Shown here: piece by piece, positions 25,419-38,900 of the stretch
Numbering within the stretch: position 1 is the stretch's first letter
Layout: the number at the start of each line of letters is the position of its first letter
NCBI RefSeq assembly: GCF_041146795.1
Contig: NC_135168.1
Coordinates: 39,440,370 to 39,504,369 of the forward strand
DNA length: 64,000 nt
Reading direction: 5' to 3'
Source of the DNA: Maylandia zebra
Taxonomy: Eukaryota > Chordata > Actinopteri > Cichliformes > Cichlidae
The notes under the pieces: generated by a model
Told to the model about the DNA's origin: nothing
Database searches by the model: none
Seen by the model: the letters and a program-made list of their open reading frames with translations, nothing else
Translations under genes and position numbers: made by a program

Positions 25419-28400
25419 ATGGCCCACTCTCCAGACGATGCACCCCTGGCCAGGGGAAACCTGGCAGACAGTGAGGAGACGCTTCTTCCCCTTGCAGCAC
25501 CAAGAGGGTGAGAAGAGTGTACTTTATCCATAGCAGCTGTTTGTGCTGTATCTTTAAAAATTATTATTATTTTCAATAAAGTGCACCTTTTTAAATTGGC
25601 TCACACAGATAGAGCAGAATAAATTTAAAAAACTGAAGTTTTTCACCAAAGGTTAGTTGCTTACATGCAGCAGTATCACATTTCCTTTAATTTCATTTAG
25701 CAATAGCAAAGATACATTTTATGACATTTAACTTTGAAGGTAGGCCTATCTGTTTCAGATTTGCACTTATTCCTTTTTAGTTAAAAGAGCAGTAAAATTA
25801 TTTCGTTTTTATCTTTTATAATTATATATTATAATATTATTTATGTATGTATTCATGTTTACAACAAATAATGCTTTTAAAACATTTCGTTTTACTTCTT
25901 AATTTCACTGAACCGCACTTCCCCTTTCAGCCAGGACAAGGCGTCTGCCTAGTAACTGGTGACGCAGCAGTTGTTATTGGCTAATAGAGAAAAGAAAATG
26001 CCTTTTTTTTGGGAACAATTCAAGTTAGAAATAAATACAGTCTACAAGAATTACAACTTAATAATCGATTAGAATCTGATTTATGAATAAACGTTTTGTG
26101 TGGACTGTTGATTGGAAATAATAGATAAACAAACTTTATATTTTCCTTTACGACACAGATTATATTGGCGGTATACATGAATTTATGATAAACAAATAAA
26201 AAAATAAATTGCATCGAACAGACTAATGTCGCAATTTAAAAAGCGGATATGTAAACATATGACTTTCTGACTTTCACTATTAATGTTTTCCAGCAATAAT
26301 GAAAAAGTAACATTGTCCTTATACGTTTGCATTTGAGAAAAATCATTTTACACCTATCTACCTTTGTTTAATTTGCAAGTTGAACTTGAATCATAGTTGA
26401 ATATGACTTCCTGCTGAAGCCAGAAGAATGTATCTGCCTAGTAACTAGTGATACTCACATTCTATTGGCTGAAATAAAAGAAGGAGCAGTAATTAGATCT
26501 GAGATCACTCTTTTTTATCTAATCTAATTTTTTTTTAATTATATATTTCCCAGATTTGCTGCTCTTTACATGATGGAAAATAATTGTTTTTTTATGGTTT
26601 ACTGATTTGATTCCCAGACAGCTGGATCGCAGCTGTATGTTATATCTCTCCTCCCCAACATATCCTACCCATTTTCAACTCCTGCCCCCCACACTGAAAA
26701 ACCAAACAAATATCTTTAAAGATTCAAATTAAAAAAAGGAACAAAAGAAAATAAATTTTAAAGGAAATTCAAAGGCAAACAAAGGAGAGACAAAGGCCAA
26801 TCCCCCCCTCCCCCTCCTTGTTTTCTTCACAGATTTGTCCCTTCCTTTACATCACGTAATGTGCGGTAAATTAACATTTTACACACTAATCATGATCATT
26901 TTTCATCATCTACAGGTTTGACTAAAGGAAACTGTGGCTTTCCTTTTTTTTGTTATTGTATTTTTGTGTGTGGACTGTCCAAAATCCAAATGACTCACCC
27001 AGGCCTTAAAAATGTCACACACTTATAGAAATCCCCTCACGTCACTTTCATACCAAGAATTTTTTTATTGGAATCCCATGTTTTGTTTTACCGTTTTTTA
27101 TGTCCTTCATTTCTTCCACCAAACCTCCTGATTTACCTCCAACCTTTTAGTGACACATACTTTTCTATTTCTCACAGAGGCTCCAACAGTCGTGCCTTGA
27201 AAATTGCGGGTCTGACAACCTTGGCTTGCCTGCTGGTGGCCAGCCAGGTCTTCACTGCCTACACGGTGTTTAGCCAAAAGCAGCAGATCCACACTCTACA
27301 GAAGAACTCGGACAGAATTAACAAACAGCTGACCCGCTCATCTCACGGTAAAGTCGAGCGCTAAAACCTTAATGGCCACACAGAGCCCTAAGGGGATGTG
27401 TCATTTTGAGTGATAGTTTTAATTAGACAGGCGGACGCGGGCTGGAACGCTGAGGAGGGAAGTGAGAGTTTACTTTACAGAAGCTGAGTTTGAAGGTGGA
27501 TGGAGAAATGGAAAGTTTATTGTGACTCATGGGGAGAAAAAGGTTAACTGTGTGATATTTTTATGTTAATAGCATTAAAACAAGATTTCAAACAGAGGCG
27601 TCTCGAGAGATACTGTTAAACAAAGAAACAAAAACACATTCCTTTTTTAATTCTCTATTTATTATGTAGTCCAACTTTTCAATTTGTTTCTGCTGAGCAT
27701 TAATAATTTAGACATAAAAAGAGCTACTTTTTCTTGTACTTGCATTTATTTAAGTTTTTTGTTGTTGTCGCTGATTTTTTTTCTTCTTTTTAATTTTTTT
27801 TTTCAGCTGTGGCTCCAGTGAGGATGGCCATGCCCATGAACAGCCTGCCCCTCCTCATGGACTTCACCGAGGACTCCACAGCACCCAAGACCCCCTTGAC
27901 TGTAAGTGCACACCATCTTCTGGGAAAAAGTTCATATTTGTGTGCAGCTGGGATTCATTTAAGGCTTCAAATTAATTGCTAATGCTTGGATTTAAAAGTT
28001 GAATAATTAATTTCAACTTGAATGCTCCCTTCCTCCAGAAACTGCAGAACACTGCCATTGTCAGTGTGGAGAAACAGCTGATGGATCTCATGCAGGTAGG
28101 TTGCAAACACTGTCTAGCCTCACATTCCTTACCTGCGTGTTGATGTGTTGCTGACGGTAAGCTCTCGAACGTGCTCTGAACAGGACTCCGAGCTGCCTCA
28201 GTTCAACGAGACCTTCCTGGCCAACCTGCAAACCCTGAAGCAGCAGATGAACGATAGCGAGTGGAAGGTGAAGCGTCACACGCAGTGATCACATTGCTAA
28301 CGTAGCTAAAATAGAAATGAAAAATGGCGACTGTCCTTTTAGCCATGCTTATCTAACACTTTCTGTATTGTAGAGCTTTGAGACCTGGATGCGCTACTGG

Positions 28401-29292
28401 CTTATCTTCAACATGGCCCAGCAGCAGCCTGCAACCCCCACACCTCAGTCAGGTTAGCTCAACTTTTCTTTCCTTCACTTTTAAGTGTTTTATTACCCAA
28501 ATAGTTGCTATAACAGCAAATACAGATTTTCCTGTTTTACTAGTATGCACTAGTTTGGCATTTAAGTCATTTTTTTTTAGAGATTTATATATAAAAAAAG
28601 AAAGAAATACAAAATGTTGAAAAATTATTGGATGTTGTTCATGCGTGTTTCATGTTTGTGAGCTGTGCTAAGCTATCTGAGATCTGTATTCCCATTAAAC
28701 TCTCAACAAAATGTCTTTTTTTTACAGTCTTTATTAATGACTTTTTAATTTTTAACTGGTAAATAAAACCAAAATGAATGTCTGAATATTCTCTGCTCAG
28801 CCACTACCATCAAGACCAAATGCCAGGTGGAGGCAGCACCCGGACCCAGCAAGATTGGTTCATACAAGCCCCAGTGTGACGAGCAGGGCCGCTACAAGCC
28901 AATGCAGTGCTGGCACGCCACCGGCTACTGCTGGTGCGTGGATAGCGAGGGCCATCCCATCGAGGGAACCACCATGCGTGGCCGTCCCGAGTGCCAGAGA
29001 GGTAGAGGACACGGATTAAAGGATCTTTTCTTACATGTGTAGTTTTGGTGAGGCTGTTGTGAATGACACCAGATGGGTTTTTTTCCTGTTAACTTTAGCT
29101 GCATTTCCTCGTCGCATGATGGTTGCACCCAGGCTGATGCAGAAGACATACGACATGGATGGTGAGCGCTTCAGATTAGTTTCTTTGTTTTTGATGATTT
29201 TTCATTTGTGAGATTTTTCACTGGCATCATCATCATGATCACTTTGTTGTTTGCTGTTTTCATCTCTTTTTCCAGATGAAAAACAAAAGTGA
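25419..29292 (+). CDS. cd74a: MHC class II invariant chain (CD74)
   Basis: Type II membrane chaperone that trimerises, blocks the class II groove with its CLIP segment and steers class II to endosomes. Exons: 25419-25507, 27178-27347, 27807-27901, 28039-28095, 28184-28267, 28374-28452, 28801-29001, 29099-29161, 29276-29292, all in phase; 284 aa. Domains: cytoplasmic tail with acidic dileucine EETLLPL (19-25); membrane helix about 39-61; CLIP-like [14 protein letters not shown] (91-104); a trimerisation region rich in Trp and Leu from about 139 to 185 with a glycosylation sequon NET; and a thyroglobulin type-1 domain (about 198-256) with six cysteines including the CWCV motif. That last domain can inhibit cysteine proteases in the long mammalian isoform. 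The ATG follows the expected short cytoplasmic tail. Calling it the a paralogue is from overall resemblance to fish CD74a. Confidence 0.93.
25929..25985 (+). promoter_or_regulatory. cd74a: Intronic X/Y box module 1 of cd74a
   Basis: In intron 1, CCTAGTAACTGGTGACGCAG (25948-25967) matches an X1 box (CCTAGCAACAGATG) running into an X2/CRE-like half (TGACGCA). It is followed by a Y box TTATTGGCTA whose ATTGG starts at 25976. An upstream AGCCAGGACAAG could stand for the S box. Order and spacing resemble the RFX-CREB-NF-Y enhanceosome but are about one helical turn tighter than in mammalian class II promoters. Confidence 0.5.
26417..26473 (+). promoter_or_regulatory. cd74a: Intronic X/Y box module 2 of cd74a
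   Basis: A second module, about 490 bp after the first, has TCTGCCTAGTAACTAGTGA at about 26434-26452 and CTATTGGCTGA with ATTGG at 26464. From CCTAG to ATTGG the offset is 27 bases against 28 in module 1. An upstream AGCCAGAAGAAT again matches the position of AGCCAGGACAAG. The repeat of the whole arrangement argues against chance, though a local duplication without function is possible. Confidence 0.48.
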
Positions 29293-30735
29293 AGCAAATC
29301 TTGAAGAAAGATTTCATCCAGCAATCTCTGCAAATGACAGACGTCATGCCGCACTTCAATTATTAACGCTTCTATCCCTGATGAGCTCGTTTTGCGTGGA
29401 ATCTCGTGATTTTAACCATTTTTTTGTGGCTGCTTGAAATCGGATCAATAGAGGCCTGTTACACCTTAGTGCATTTAATTTTGAAAAAAAAATTGCCTTT
29501 ACGTCAGATTTGTTTTGGGGTATATTTGTATAATCTACAATAAGTACATTAAACTATGTGAGTGTTTAATATGTTTGGTTCTGATGAATGCTTAAAGGGT
29601 AGGTTTACCGCATCTCCTTCTCTTAAACTCAATGCAGGAAAATGGAAGCTTGGTTGTGATGCTCTGAACATTGAAAAATTGCATTTATTAATGTAAACCA
29701 GCCTAATTTCTTCCCGTGCTGGTCTGATAATCCAAACCTCACAGAGGGCAGTTTAAATAGGTTCTAATATTTTGCTAGAAAGTAGTGTCAGGAAAAAAAC
29801 CCAAAGCAACTAGGAACAATCTGGAAAGAGATGTTGCTATTTTACATATAAATAAATGAATAATTTGCATTTCCAACTAGAAATCTAGCTAGTATAAATC
29901 TACATACCATAAATACATACCATAAACTGTGGGCTAACCTATCCTTCACAGGATGTGAATATGATAAAGTTACTCTTTTATGACATGTTTGTTTTAATAA
30001 GGTTGATGAATAAAGTTTTCCTATTAACACCACTTGCATTACATCTTTCACATTATCTACAGTTAAGAGAAATCATTGCTTAAGCTGTAATCAAAATAAG
30101 GTCTGAATAAACTTTAACCTGATTAGATGCAGTGACGCTGCTCACTCAGTCCTGGATTTTGTGGCATTTTTTTAAAAATTAGACACTTTGACACTCAATA
30201 CATTTGCCGTTAAAGAACCTGAAATGTGCATGAGTGCACCGACTCATCCTTTTAGTTCTTTTAGAAATTGAGTTCTCTCACATTTTCTTAAAAAAAAAGA
30301 GTGCCCCCATCTTTTTTTAAGCACCACTCTCACTATCAGTCATCAAATTAACACGATCTAACAGGCAAAGGTGAAAACCACGGTGCTCGCTTCTGTCCCT
30401 TCTGTTTTGACAGTTACCCAAGATCATGTTAAGAGTGCAAATTTGCCCACTTGAGGCTCGCATATCTGGGACGACGGGTGCAAAAGTGTGAATTTATTTT
30501 CTTCGTCATTAGTGGTGAAGATGTACAAAACATTAGGTTTTTTCTCAGTGAGTCCTCTTTTAAAAAAAAAAAAAAAAAGATGTGAAGAAAAGGAAAATAA
30601 CTGATGGATTAAGCCAGTTGCACATACCTGCTCCAACTTGGTGAACAGCTCACACAAAAAATACTCATCCATGTCTAAACTGGCTGGACATGAAAACACA
30701 TAAGATCCACGTTTAGCTACAGATTTGTTCTCCCA
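29293..30735 (+). other. cd74a 3' UTR and following spacer
   Basis: After the cd74a stop no exon is visible. The closest canonical poly(A) signal on the plus strand is AATAAA at about 30009, but a variant signal nearer (AATAAGTACATTAAA near 29540) could serve. The rest is AT-rich spacer with an A16 run at about 30563. Confidence 0.4.
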
Positions 30736-30836
30736 TATCCATCCATCCACTATCTTAACCACTGGCTGGAGCCTGTCCCAGCTGGCATGCAGTGAGACGC
30801 AGGATATACCCGGACACGGCGCCAGTCTATTACAGA
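30735..30836 (-). mobile_element. Antisense LINE 3' tail fragment
   Basis: CATATCCATCCATCCACT is followed by GGCTGGAGCCTGTCCCAGCT and CGGACACGGCGCCAGTCT. This is the reverse of the fish LINE tail seen in sense at 46966-47135 (GACTGGCGACCTGTCC, AGCTGGGATAGGCTCCAGC, GGATGGATGG). It is a short, diverged 5'-truncated copy. Confidence 0.65.
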
Positions 30837-31799
30837 GATATTCTTCTGGCAACCAAAAGGTCTCAAGCTGTAAAAAGTGGATGTTAAGAGTTTATAACTC
30901 TGCTTGGCTTCACTGTACGACAAGGAAACCCTTAAAAAATATGAATAAAAAACAAAAATGTGTACTTAAAGAACCATTTCAAACTGTCAAATAAAGCAAA
31001 CACGTATTATAATGAAATTTTATGTGGATTCTCTGAGATTAAAGTTTCTCTTAGTTCCAGTTCCTTTTTTAATATTAACAGGAATTCTTTTCCTTTATTA
31101 AAACATTTTTTGTTGTATTTGAAGCCGTAAATTTAAACGCTGAAACCATGACATATTATCTTCTCTAGATCTGATACTTTTTATCTTCTGCTGACTCACT
31201 GAGTCATCCGTTTCATTTGAGGCTTATTACCACTTTAAGAGCAGCCACTTCAGTTTGCTTTTTAAGCAAGGATAAGATTTGCTTTAAGTTTAGTCGTGAA
31301 ACCCACAAAGTGTATTTATTACCAGGCTTTTCAGCTTTGCGCAAACTGGAGCAGAATGATATTCTTTATGCCAGCAGTAGCCCCATTAGTGGGATGCCAT
31401 CATCTTCCTGGATAACACAGACAAGTGTGTAGTGGAGGACTTGCCTGAGAACTTGTATGCGACACACCAGCAGCCCAGCGGGAGACTCTGATAATGAATT
31501 TGTGTCTTGAAGCATGTGAAGCCGAGCAGCGGGATGCAACATCACACTTGATTTTTGACACTATTTATTTTTGCCCACATTTACAGCATCCATCTTTGTT
31601 GGGTTCTACTTTCAACTTTTATAAAGGGTCCAATTAGAGGTTTCATAATAATAATAATAATCTATAACAAAAAGTTTCAGGGCTGTGAGGAAGTCTTTTG
31701 AATCCATCCAGAGTAGAGGAGAAGTCTATTGACAACTTATTAACTATTTATTAAAAGAGTTTGTGGATCTTTTTTGCTCTCCCAATTGAGTCTTAAATT

Positions 31800-32470
31800 A
31801 TTAAGTGAACGTCTTTGGGAGGAAGCCAGAATACCTGGAAGAAACCCTCAAAGGCACGGGGAAACTCATGGTCTGGACTCCCAGATGGAGTCCAGACCAG
31901 GAGCCTTCTTGCTATTGTCAGGGCTCTGTGTGCAGGCAGGTGGAAATGTGGATCCAAATGCAGGACTCCGAGACGAAATGTAACTAAAACCACAGCTTTT
32001 ATTGCTGGCATGAAACAAAAACCAAACCAAACCAAACCAACCATGGAAACCAAGCAGGAACACACAGGCAGGGTCTGAGGGTACGACACAACACTGAGCA
32101 CAGGAAAACACAGGGCTAATATACACAGGGTGGTAATCAGGAAATGGCCAACAGGAGGGAGACACAGCTGGGAGAGATCAGGGTTAACGAGACGGGGGGA
32201 ACCAAGCTGCACACACTAACATAAGACAAGACTTTCACAATAAAACAGGAAACATGAATTACTAAACAAGCACGCAGACTTTACACTGAGAGACAGACAG
32301 ACAGAGAATGACACATGGAACCTGAACTAAACTAAACGTGAGATATAACCGAGAACAAATCCTTAAGCACGGATAAACAGAAACAAGAAACTAATAATAA
32401 TCATCATCACTACGAGAAAAAGAAAACAATCCATGAAGCAGAATTAAACCGAAATATAATAAACTCAAAA
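31800..32470. repeat. LINE-tail scrap followed by interspersed repeat copy 2
   Basis: 31805-31865 (GTCTTTGGGAGGAAGCCAGA, ACCTGGAAGAAACCC) matches, in the opposite orientation, the repeat at 57490-57600. From about 31915 the sequence follows the family of 2930-3490: AAATGCAGGACTCCGAGACG, then CAGCTTTTATTGCTGGCATG, then a purine-rich tract with GGGTTAACGAGACGGGGGGA. It ends near AACTCAAAATACTGGG at 32460. There is no gene in it; open frames on both strands here are repeat artefacts. Confidence 0.6.
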
Positions 32471-32954
32471 TACTGGGTCCAATGGATATTATATATATGG
32501 CCAATTTTTCAAATAAATAATGGCTATCACCCTTATGTTTCCTACAAGGTTAAGTCAGTAAAACACAAGCAGCATGTTCTTGCAATTAATAATTAACCAT
32601 GGTATAACCATTGTATAGCCATTATTTAACTTACAACCCTTGTATAAAGTGTGCCTTCTCATAAAAAGGGCAATAGAAGACAAATGAGTTTTTAATTATA
32701 CTGTCACAGCTGTTGTATTTCTCTAGTGTGTACAAACTGTATATGTGATCATGGAGCGAGTCTTCATAAATCCTATTTTATTTTTCCCTGCCTAAAAAGA
32801 TAGTACTGCTGATCAGTGACCCCATTTCTGACCGCTCTGTCCGTCTTGGTAACAGAACCCTGCTCACTTTCACCAGTGGAAGCAGCCTCTGGATCATTAA
32901 TAATTCATCCATCTGAAATGAAATCCAGGTGCGCCAGTGGCTGTCAGACGCAGG

Positions 32955-35900
32955 ATGGCCACTGTTAACATGGATGCACCTGTGAGTATTCATATTCTAC
33001 ACAGTATATAAATAGCATCTTTTTAAAGCAGGGGTATATTTACATCAGAATAATGCAGAATTTAAAGGCACTCTTGTTGGAGTCTCTGTCATTGATCTTT
33101 AATGTTTTAGGGAGCTGACGCAGTGAGAGTGGGAGTTGTACTTACAACAAAACCAGGTAAGGCTGGGACAGTGACAGTATACCTGTATATTTGCTATACT
33201 GTCACTGGAGAATGACTGTAACTCGGTTTTGAATGCACAGAGAGTAAAGAATCTGTTGTTATTGATGAAGAAGGACATAGTGTTTACTACAAATCATCAA
33301 ATAATGAGGTAAGTCATTTGACTTCACACACATGCTTCAGAAAGTATTTGTTAATTTGCTTTCAAGCTTGCTTACATTCTTTCAAACAGGCAGCCAAGGC
33401 CTTCTCTTTCGACCAAGTCGTGACTGTTGACAGCATAAAGGTACAAAACAGCTCCTGACCTCTTATTTTAACCTTTTTCTGCTCCACTGCACATATTTTC
33501 ACTACCTGATATTTTGATGGCTGGAAACTGAAAGACTTGAGTGTAAATCTGCAGAGTTTTCACCCTGAGCTCCTGCAGCCTCTCACCGAGTACATGTCCA
33601 GTGGGTGTAACGCAGCACTGCTGATATGTGGAGCCTCCACGGAGACGACGAGAGCTCTTATTGACAGCAGTGTCATCAGACAGGTGGAGCTCTAAACAAA
33701 ACTGCATTTAATATTTGCAGATTTTATGTGTTTATATTTTCAATCATACCCTTGATTTGCTTGTAGGTCGTGGCTAACCTGTTCAGCTGTATGGAGTCAA
33801 GAGTGAAAGGCGAGTTATTCATCTCTGTGTCATCCCTTCAGGTTTGTCCTTGTATTCAGTAGCAGAGCCCCAAAGGATAATAGATGCAATAAAACACATG
33901 ATGACAGCTAATGTTTTTCAATGTCAGTTTTATCCAGACGGCAGTGCAGTGGATCTCTTGAGCCTCAACAGACAGACTCTACAACCTGTAACACATCCAG
34001 CACTTGGAAGGTGTGTCACAATTTTGCATTTTAATGATAAACAAAGACCTCATATAAAACATATACACACTGAAGCTGTATTATATATGCTCATGCCTGC
34101 TTTTCTCTCTCAGTCTCATAGGAGGATTATGTGAGGTGTGTGTGCGTTCAGCTGAAGACGCTTATAACCTGTACGAAACATGCAGGGAAACACTGAAGGC
34201 GAACACAGGCTCCATTTCCAGCCGGTAGGTCATACAAAGCACAACTTTTATGAACTCTAATCCATTTACAAAATCACTTTGGATCCATTCATTAAATTGG
34301 TTAATTGCAATAAATCCAAGTGCCTGAGCGATAAAAAATTTACTTCTGGCTTTTATGATTGAGTTGTTCTGCACGGTGTCAGTCAGCTTGCCCTTTTTTT
34401 CATAAATTTCCATATGAACTTGTCAAATGTTTATGCTGTGTTTCTCTCAGATGTAGCTCCCTGTTCATGGTGACTGTTGAGTGGAAACTCCATCCAGAGG
34501 AGGTGGAGTCAGATGTCTGCCGCAGCAGATTTCAGCTGTTCAGCCTGGCAGGAGGAGCCAGTAGGACTGACCTCAGAGGGTCAGTGACATAGCCAGTGAG
34601 ATCTCTATTACATGGGCAAGTGGAACTTGAAATGATCTACCACAAACTGATAAAGCATTATTCTGATTGTGGTCATCATCTGGAGGGAGATGTGCTATAT
34701 TTATTTATTTATTTTACCTCTGGCTGTAGGCATAGATTATAGGAGATAAGTAGTATATATTGCTATTCCTGAACAAAATCCTCTTGTAGGAACAACTGCT
34801 TTTCTTGATGGATTCTTGTAGTTGAGGAATGTACCACTTGTGACTTTCTGAGTAGGTGTTTTTGTAATAGAGTGATGTTGGGGCCAAATCTACACCAGTC
34901 AAAAGTGATTCTATATCTGTCCTATAAACAACTTTAAGGTAGCCAAAGTGTATCATCTGCCCCCCGTCTCACACTATCCCTTGGATTGTAATCTTATCTA
35001 AGGTCTTCCTCTTTCCCTCCCATCTGGGAGCTCAATGTTCAACATCCTTTGTCCAATTTATGCAGAATCCCTCCTCTGCACATATTGAAACCCTCTCAGC
35101 CTTGCCTCATTAACTTTGTCTCCAAACCACTCAACCTGAGCTGTCCCTCTGATGTTCTCATTTCTAATCCTGTCCGTTCTGGTCACTTCTATTGAAAATC
35201 TGAGACTCTCCACCTCTGCTTCCTGTCTTTTTTATGTCAGTGTCAGCACCTCCAAACCATACATCACAGCAGGTCTCATTACCATCTTGTAAACCTTCCC
35301 TTTCACTTCTTTACCACCCCTGAACCTTGTCTCCGCTCACTCCACTTGCCTCTTCTTCACCTCTTTGGATGGTTGAAACAAACCAAGTTGTTTTTTTTTT
35401 TTTTTAACTCATCTGCTTTCACCACCTCTGCTCCTTACAGCTTCACCTTTCCACCGGTGTCCCTCTTATTCACACACATGTATTCTGTCTTGCTTCTAAC
35501 CCTACCTCATCCAGCGTGCTCTCTACTCTCACTAAAGACCACAATGTTGCCTACAAACACTATAGTCCAAGGACACTCCTGCCTGACCTCATCTGTCAGC
35601 CTGTCCATCATCATTGCAAACAAAAATCTATATGACACTAATGTTATTTCACTCAGCAAACCAGCTTCAGATCTTCATCTCTACAAGAAAACATATCCAA
35701 CTCAACAGGGAGTGAATTTGACTCAGAGCCTACAGGTAGATGCTGGGGTGGGGGATGGCCTTTTGAAATATGTTCAGTAACAATGGAAGGAAGTAGCGGC
35801 ATAGCTTTTGGGGAAAGCAGTGTTCACAGGCAGGCAGTGAAAGAATGAGCAGGGAACTGACAGCTTATACCAGCATGATTAAAAGGGTGTTGGGTATGTG

Positions 35901-38900
35901 AGGGGAGTATGCCAATGCGAGTGCCGCAGTACACTAGAGTGATTGCCTGAAGTATCTTGCAGCCTTCACCTCATTAGTAAAACCTGTACTTTTCTGGCTG
36001 CGATGAGTCAAAAATGTCTGCAGTTATATGGTCCTGTTAATTAGGTCAGATCAACAGGGAGGACAGCATTTGCCTCAGAAATGTAATTTTTTGATATCAG
36101 TTCTCTTTATGAGTAGAAGCTTTATTCAAGCTAAAAATTATTAATTCTACATTTTACAGCATGGTTTCTTATGTCGGTGTGCTAGAGCATGAACACAACA
36201 CAAACCGCCTTTTCAATCTCAGCAGGTCATTTGGAATTGGCTTTTAGCATGGCTGCTCTCTCCCTTAGAGGTAAGGTGCAGAGTTCAGTCATTTGGGAGG
36301 GGCTCAGAGTAGAGCCGCTACTCCTCCACATCAAAGAGAGCTGGCTGAGGTTAGTCAGGTATCTGACTAAGAGGCCTCCTGGATGCCTCCCAGGTGAGAT
36401 GCTTCAGGCATGTCCTACCAGGGGAAGGCCCCGGGGCAGACCAGGACATGCCAGAGAGATGATGTCTCTCTGTTGGCTCAGTGTTCTTTCAGATAAGCTG
36501 GGGAGAGGGAGGTGTGGGCTTCTCTGCTAAGTCTTCTCCCCCTGCAACATGAAGATGGGTGGATGGTGTACTTAGTTTTTCAGATACTTCCTTTGCATTT
36601 TGCCTTAGTTTTTTGATAAAATAATAATAATACGATGTAATTTGTCATGTGTTGTAATTCAGCTCAAGTTGTTTTTACCTCATTTTAAAAGACCTGTAAA
36701 GGCCTAGATATCTTTATGTATTGATTTTATACCCAGATTAATTTCTGATATGATATTATATGCTATTACTATATTATATTATGTCCTGATATCTTAGAGA
36801 CAGGGTGAAGAGCTCCGAGTAGAGCTGCTAATCCTTCATATCAAAAAGAGCCAGCTAAGGTTGTTTAGGTTTCTGACTAGGATCCCTTCTGAATGAGGTG
36901 TTTCAGGCATGTCCTACCAGGAGAAGACCCAGATCCAGGCCCATTATGTGTCTCAGCTGGCTTGGGAATGTATTGGTGTTCCCCTGAAGGAAGTGGAGGA
37001 AGTGGATGGGGAGAGGGAGGTCTGGGCATCTTTGGGACCTGAACCCAGATTAACGGCAAAAAAAAAAATATATATATAAATAACTGGATGGTTGGATAGC
37101 ATATCCACTTTGTGATATTTGATATATATTTTCAGAGTGAACCCACTGCTGAAGGTCCTGGACCAAATCCCAAATCCTGCTGCTAATATCAGTGTGAGCC
37201 TCCTGCCTCATTTGCTTAATGATGCCTTAAAAGGAAATAGCAGGACTGTCCTCATTTACTGCATTAACCCTCAAGGTACTGAGCTACACCACATCAACAT
37301 ACAAAGAAATAAATATGCATGTGTGATTTACAAAACAAAAATAACCCTCCTTCTTTCAGGTCTTCTAGATAACGAGACACCTTCTGCTTTAAATCTGGCC
37401 CAGAAAGTGAGAGGTTTTGCAACTAAGCCCACCACTGGTTGCTGGAGTCCAAGGGCAACTGAGCAAAAGATTCGTGACAGCATCACTGATCTAAGAAGCG
37501 TGATAATGTCACAGGGGGACAGTGAAGTTCACAGCATCTACGAGCTGGCCGAGCTCACGCAAAACCTGCAGGTAATTCATAAAATCAGCCTCATGGAAAA
37601 TAATGCTTCCCAAAGAATGAGTTTGAGTCTGTGCTGTGATCACCACAACAGATGGTGAAAAATCAATCATGGGAGAAGAGACGGGAAGAATCAGAAAAGA
37701 TAAAAGTCAAAATAAAGGTTTATATCCGAATTATTACATTTATTCACAAGTGTAGCAAAAACTAGAACACAAAGTGTCTTCAACACAATAAAATGAGCTC
37801 CATGTTTTATATTACTTGGCAGACTTGCAAGACCTCAAATAGCAATCTGCTGTTTTCTGGAGATCATCACCCCAACAGCAGGCAGGGTACAGATACAATG
37901 AAATGTCTACAGGACCAGCTGAGGCAGGAAATGGAAGAACATATTACAGGTAAAATACTCAGATTCAAAAGTCACGGTTCCATATGGCTAACCACAGCTG
38001 GCGTATTCTGTTTGTTTCTCATATTCCCAGAAGGTAAAGAGAATGCAGAAAAGGTCCAGGAGAGAGTAGCGAGAATCCAGCAGCTGAAGGAGGCTCTCAG
38101 GGAGGAGACACTCAAGAGTGGAGCTGCTACTGGGAATTCCCCTGCCTGTCAACAAGTAAAGCACATCATCTGGCATTACAAACTCTAATTTATTACAGAT
38201 CATTTAGAAAATACTCAGACCCCTTCACTACTTGAATACCCTATGATGTAGATGGGGAATATAGTCCCACATATGCTGCAGTGAAGCATATGCATAGCAC
38301 GATTCTGCCACTGAAATGCTTTTCCTTGGGGATGAGATGAGCAGTGTTACTCTTTTTTTTGAAACATCTGAACTTAGTCCTTTCAGTGAGCTCCAAGCAA
38401 GTAGGTGTTTGTCTTTTATGCACGACCAGCTTCCATCTAGCCTCTCTATAGGCATGATGTTGGAGTAATGCTGACCTTCAGCTCACTTCGGTTGAAACAC
38501 CAACTCATCAAAGTTTTAAGCTTCCACTTCAATTTGGCTCCTGGTAACAGTTGAAATGTTGGAAGATGTTCAACACTCCTGCCCTGATCGACGCAAGTCT
38601 ACAGCGAATTTCTTGGACTTCTAGGTTTTAACCTGACGTCCAGATTTGGTTTTCCGACAACATGTTAAAATGTGCAAGAACAAAAGGGGTTTGGGCATTT
38701 TCCAAAACCATGCATGTGGTTGGATAATGCAGTAACAAGGCTGAATCAATAATCTTTTCACCATCTAAAAATTATTTATGTGCACAAGAGTGGGCAGCCC
38801 ACACAACGGCATTTGTTTTGCCAATTTAATGATTAGTCTCAGTTGGAATACAACAAAGCAGAGGAACGGAGGAGGCAACTTAAGGAGGATCATGGGAGAT

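Noticed and set aside
31793-32212. 139-codon minus-strand frame and overlapping frames
   Set aside because: They lie in an interspersed repeat related to 2930-3490 and have no protein features.
36877-37059. Minus-strand frame rich in Pro
   Set aside because: It is the antisense of a LINE 3' end (copy B).
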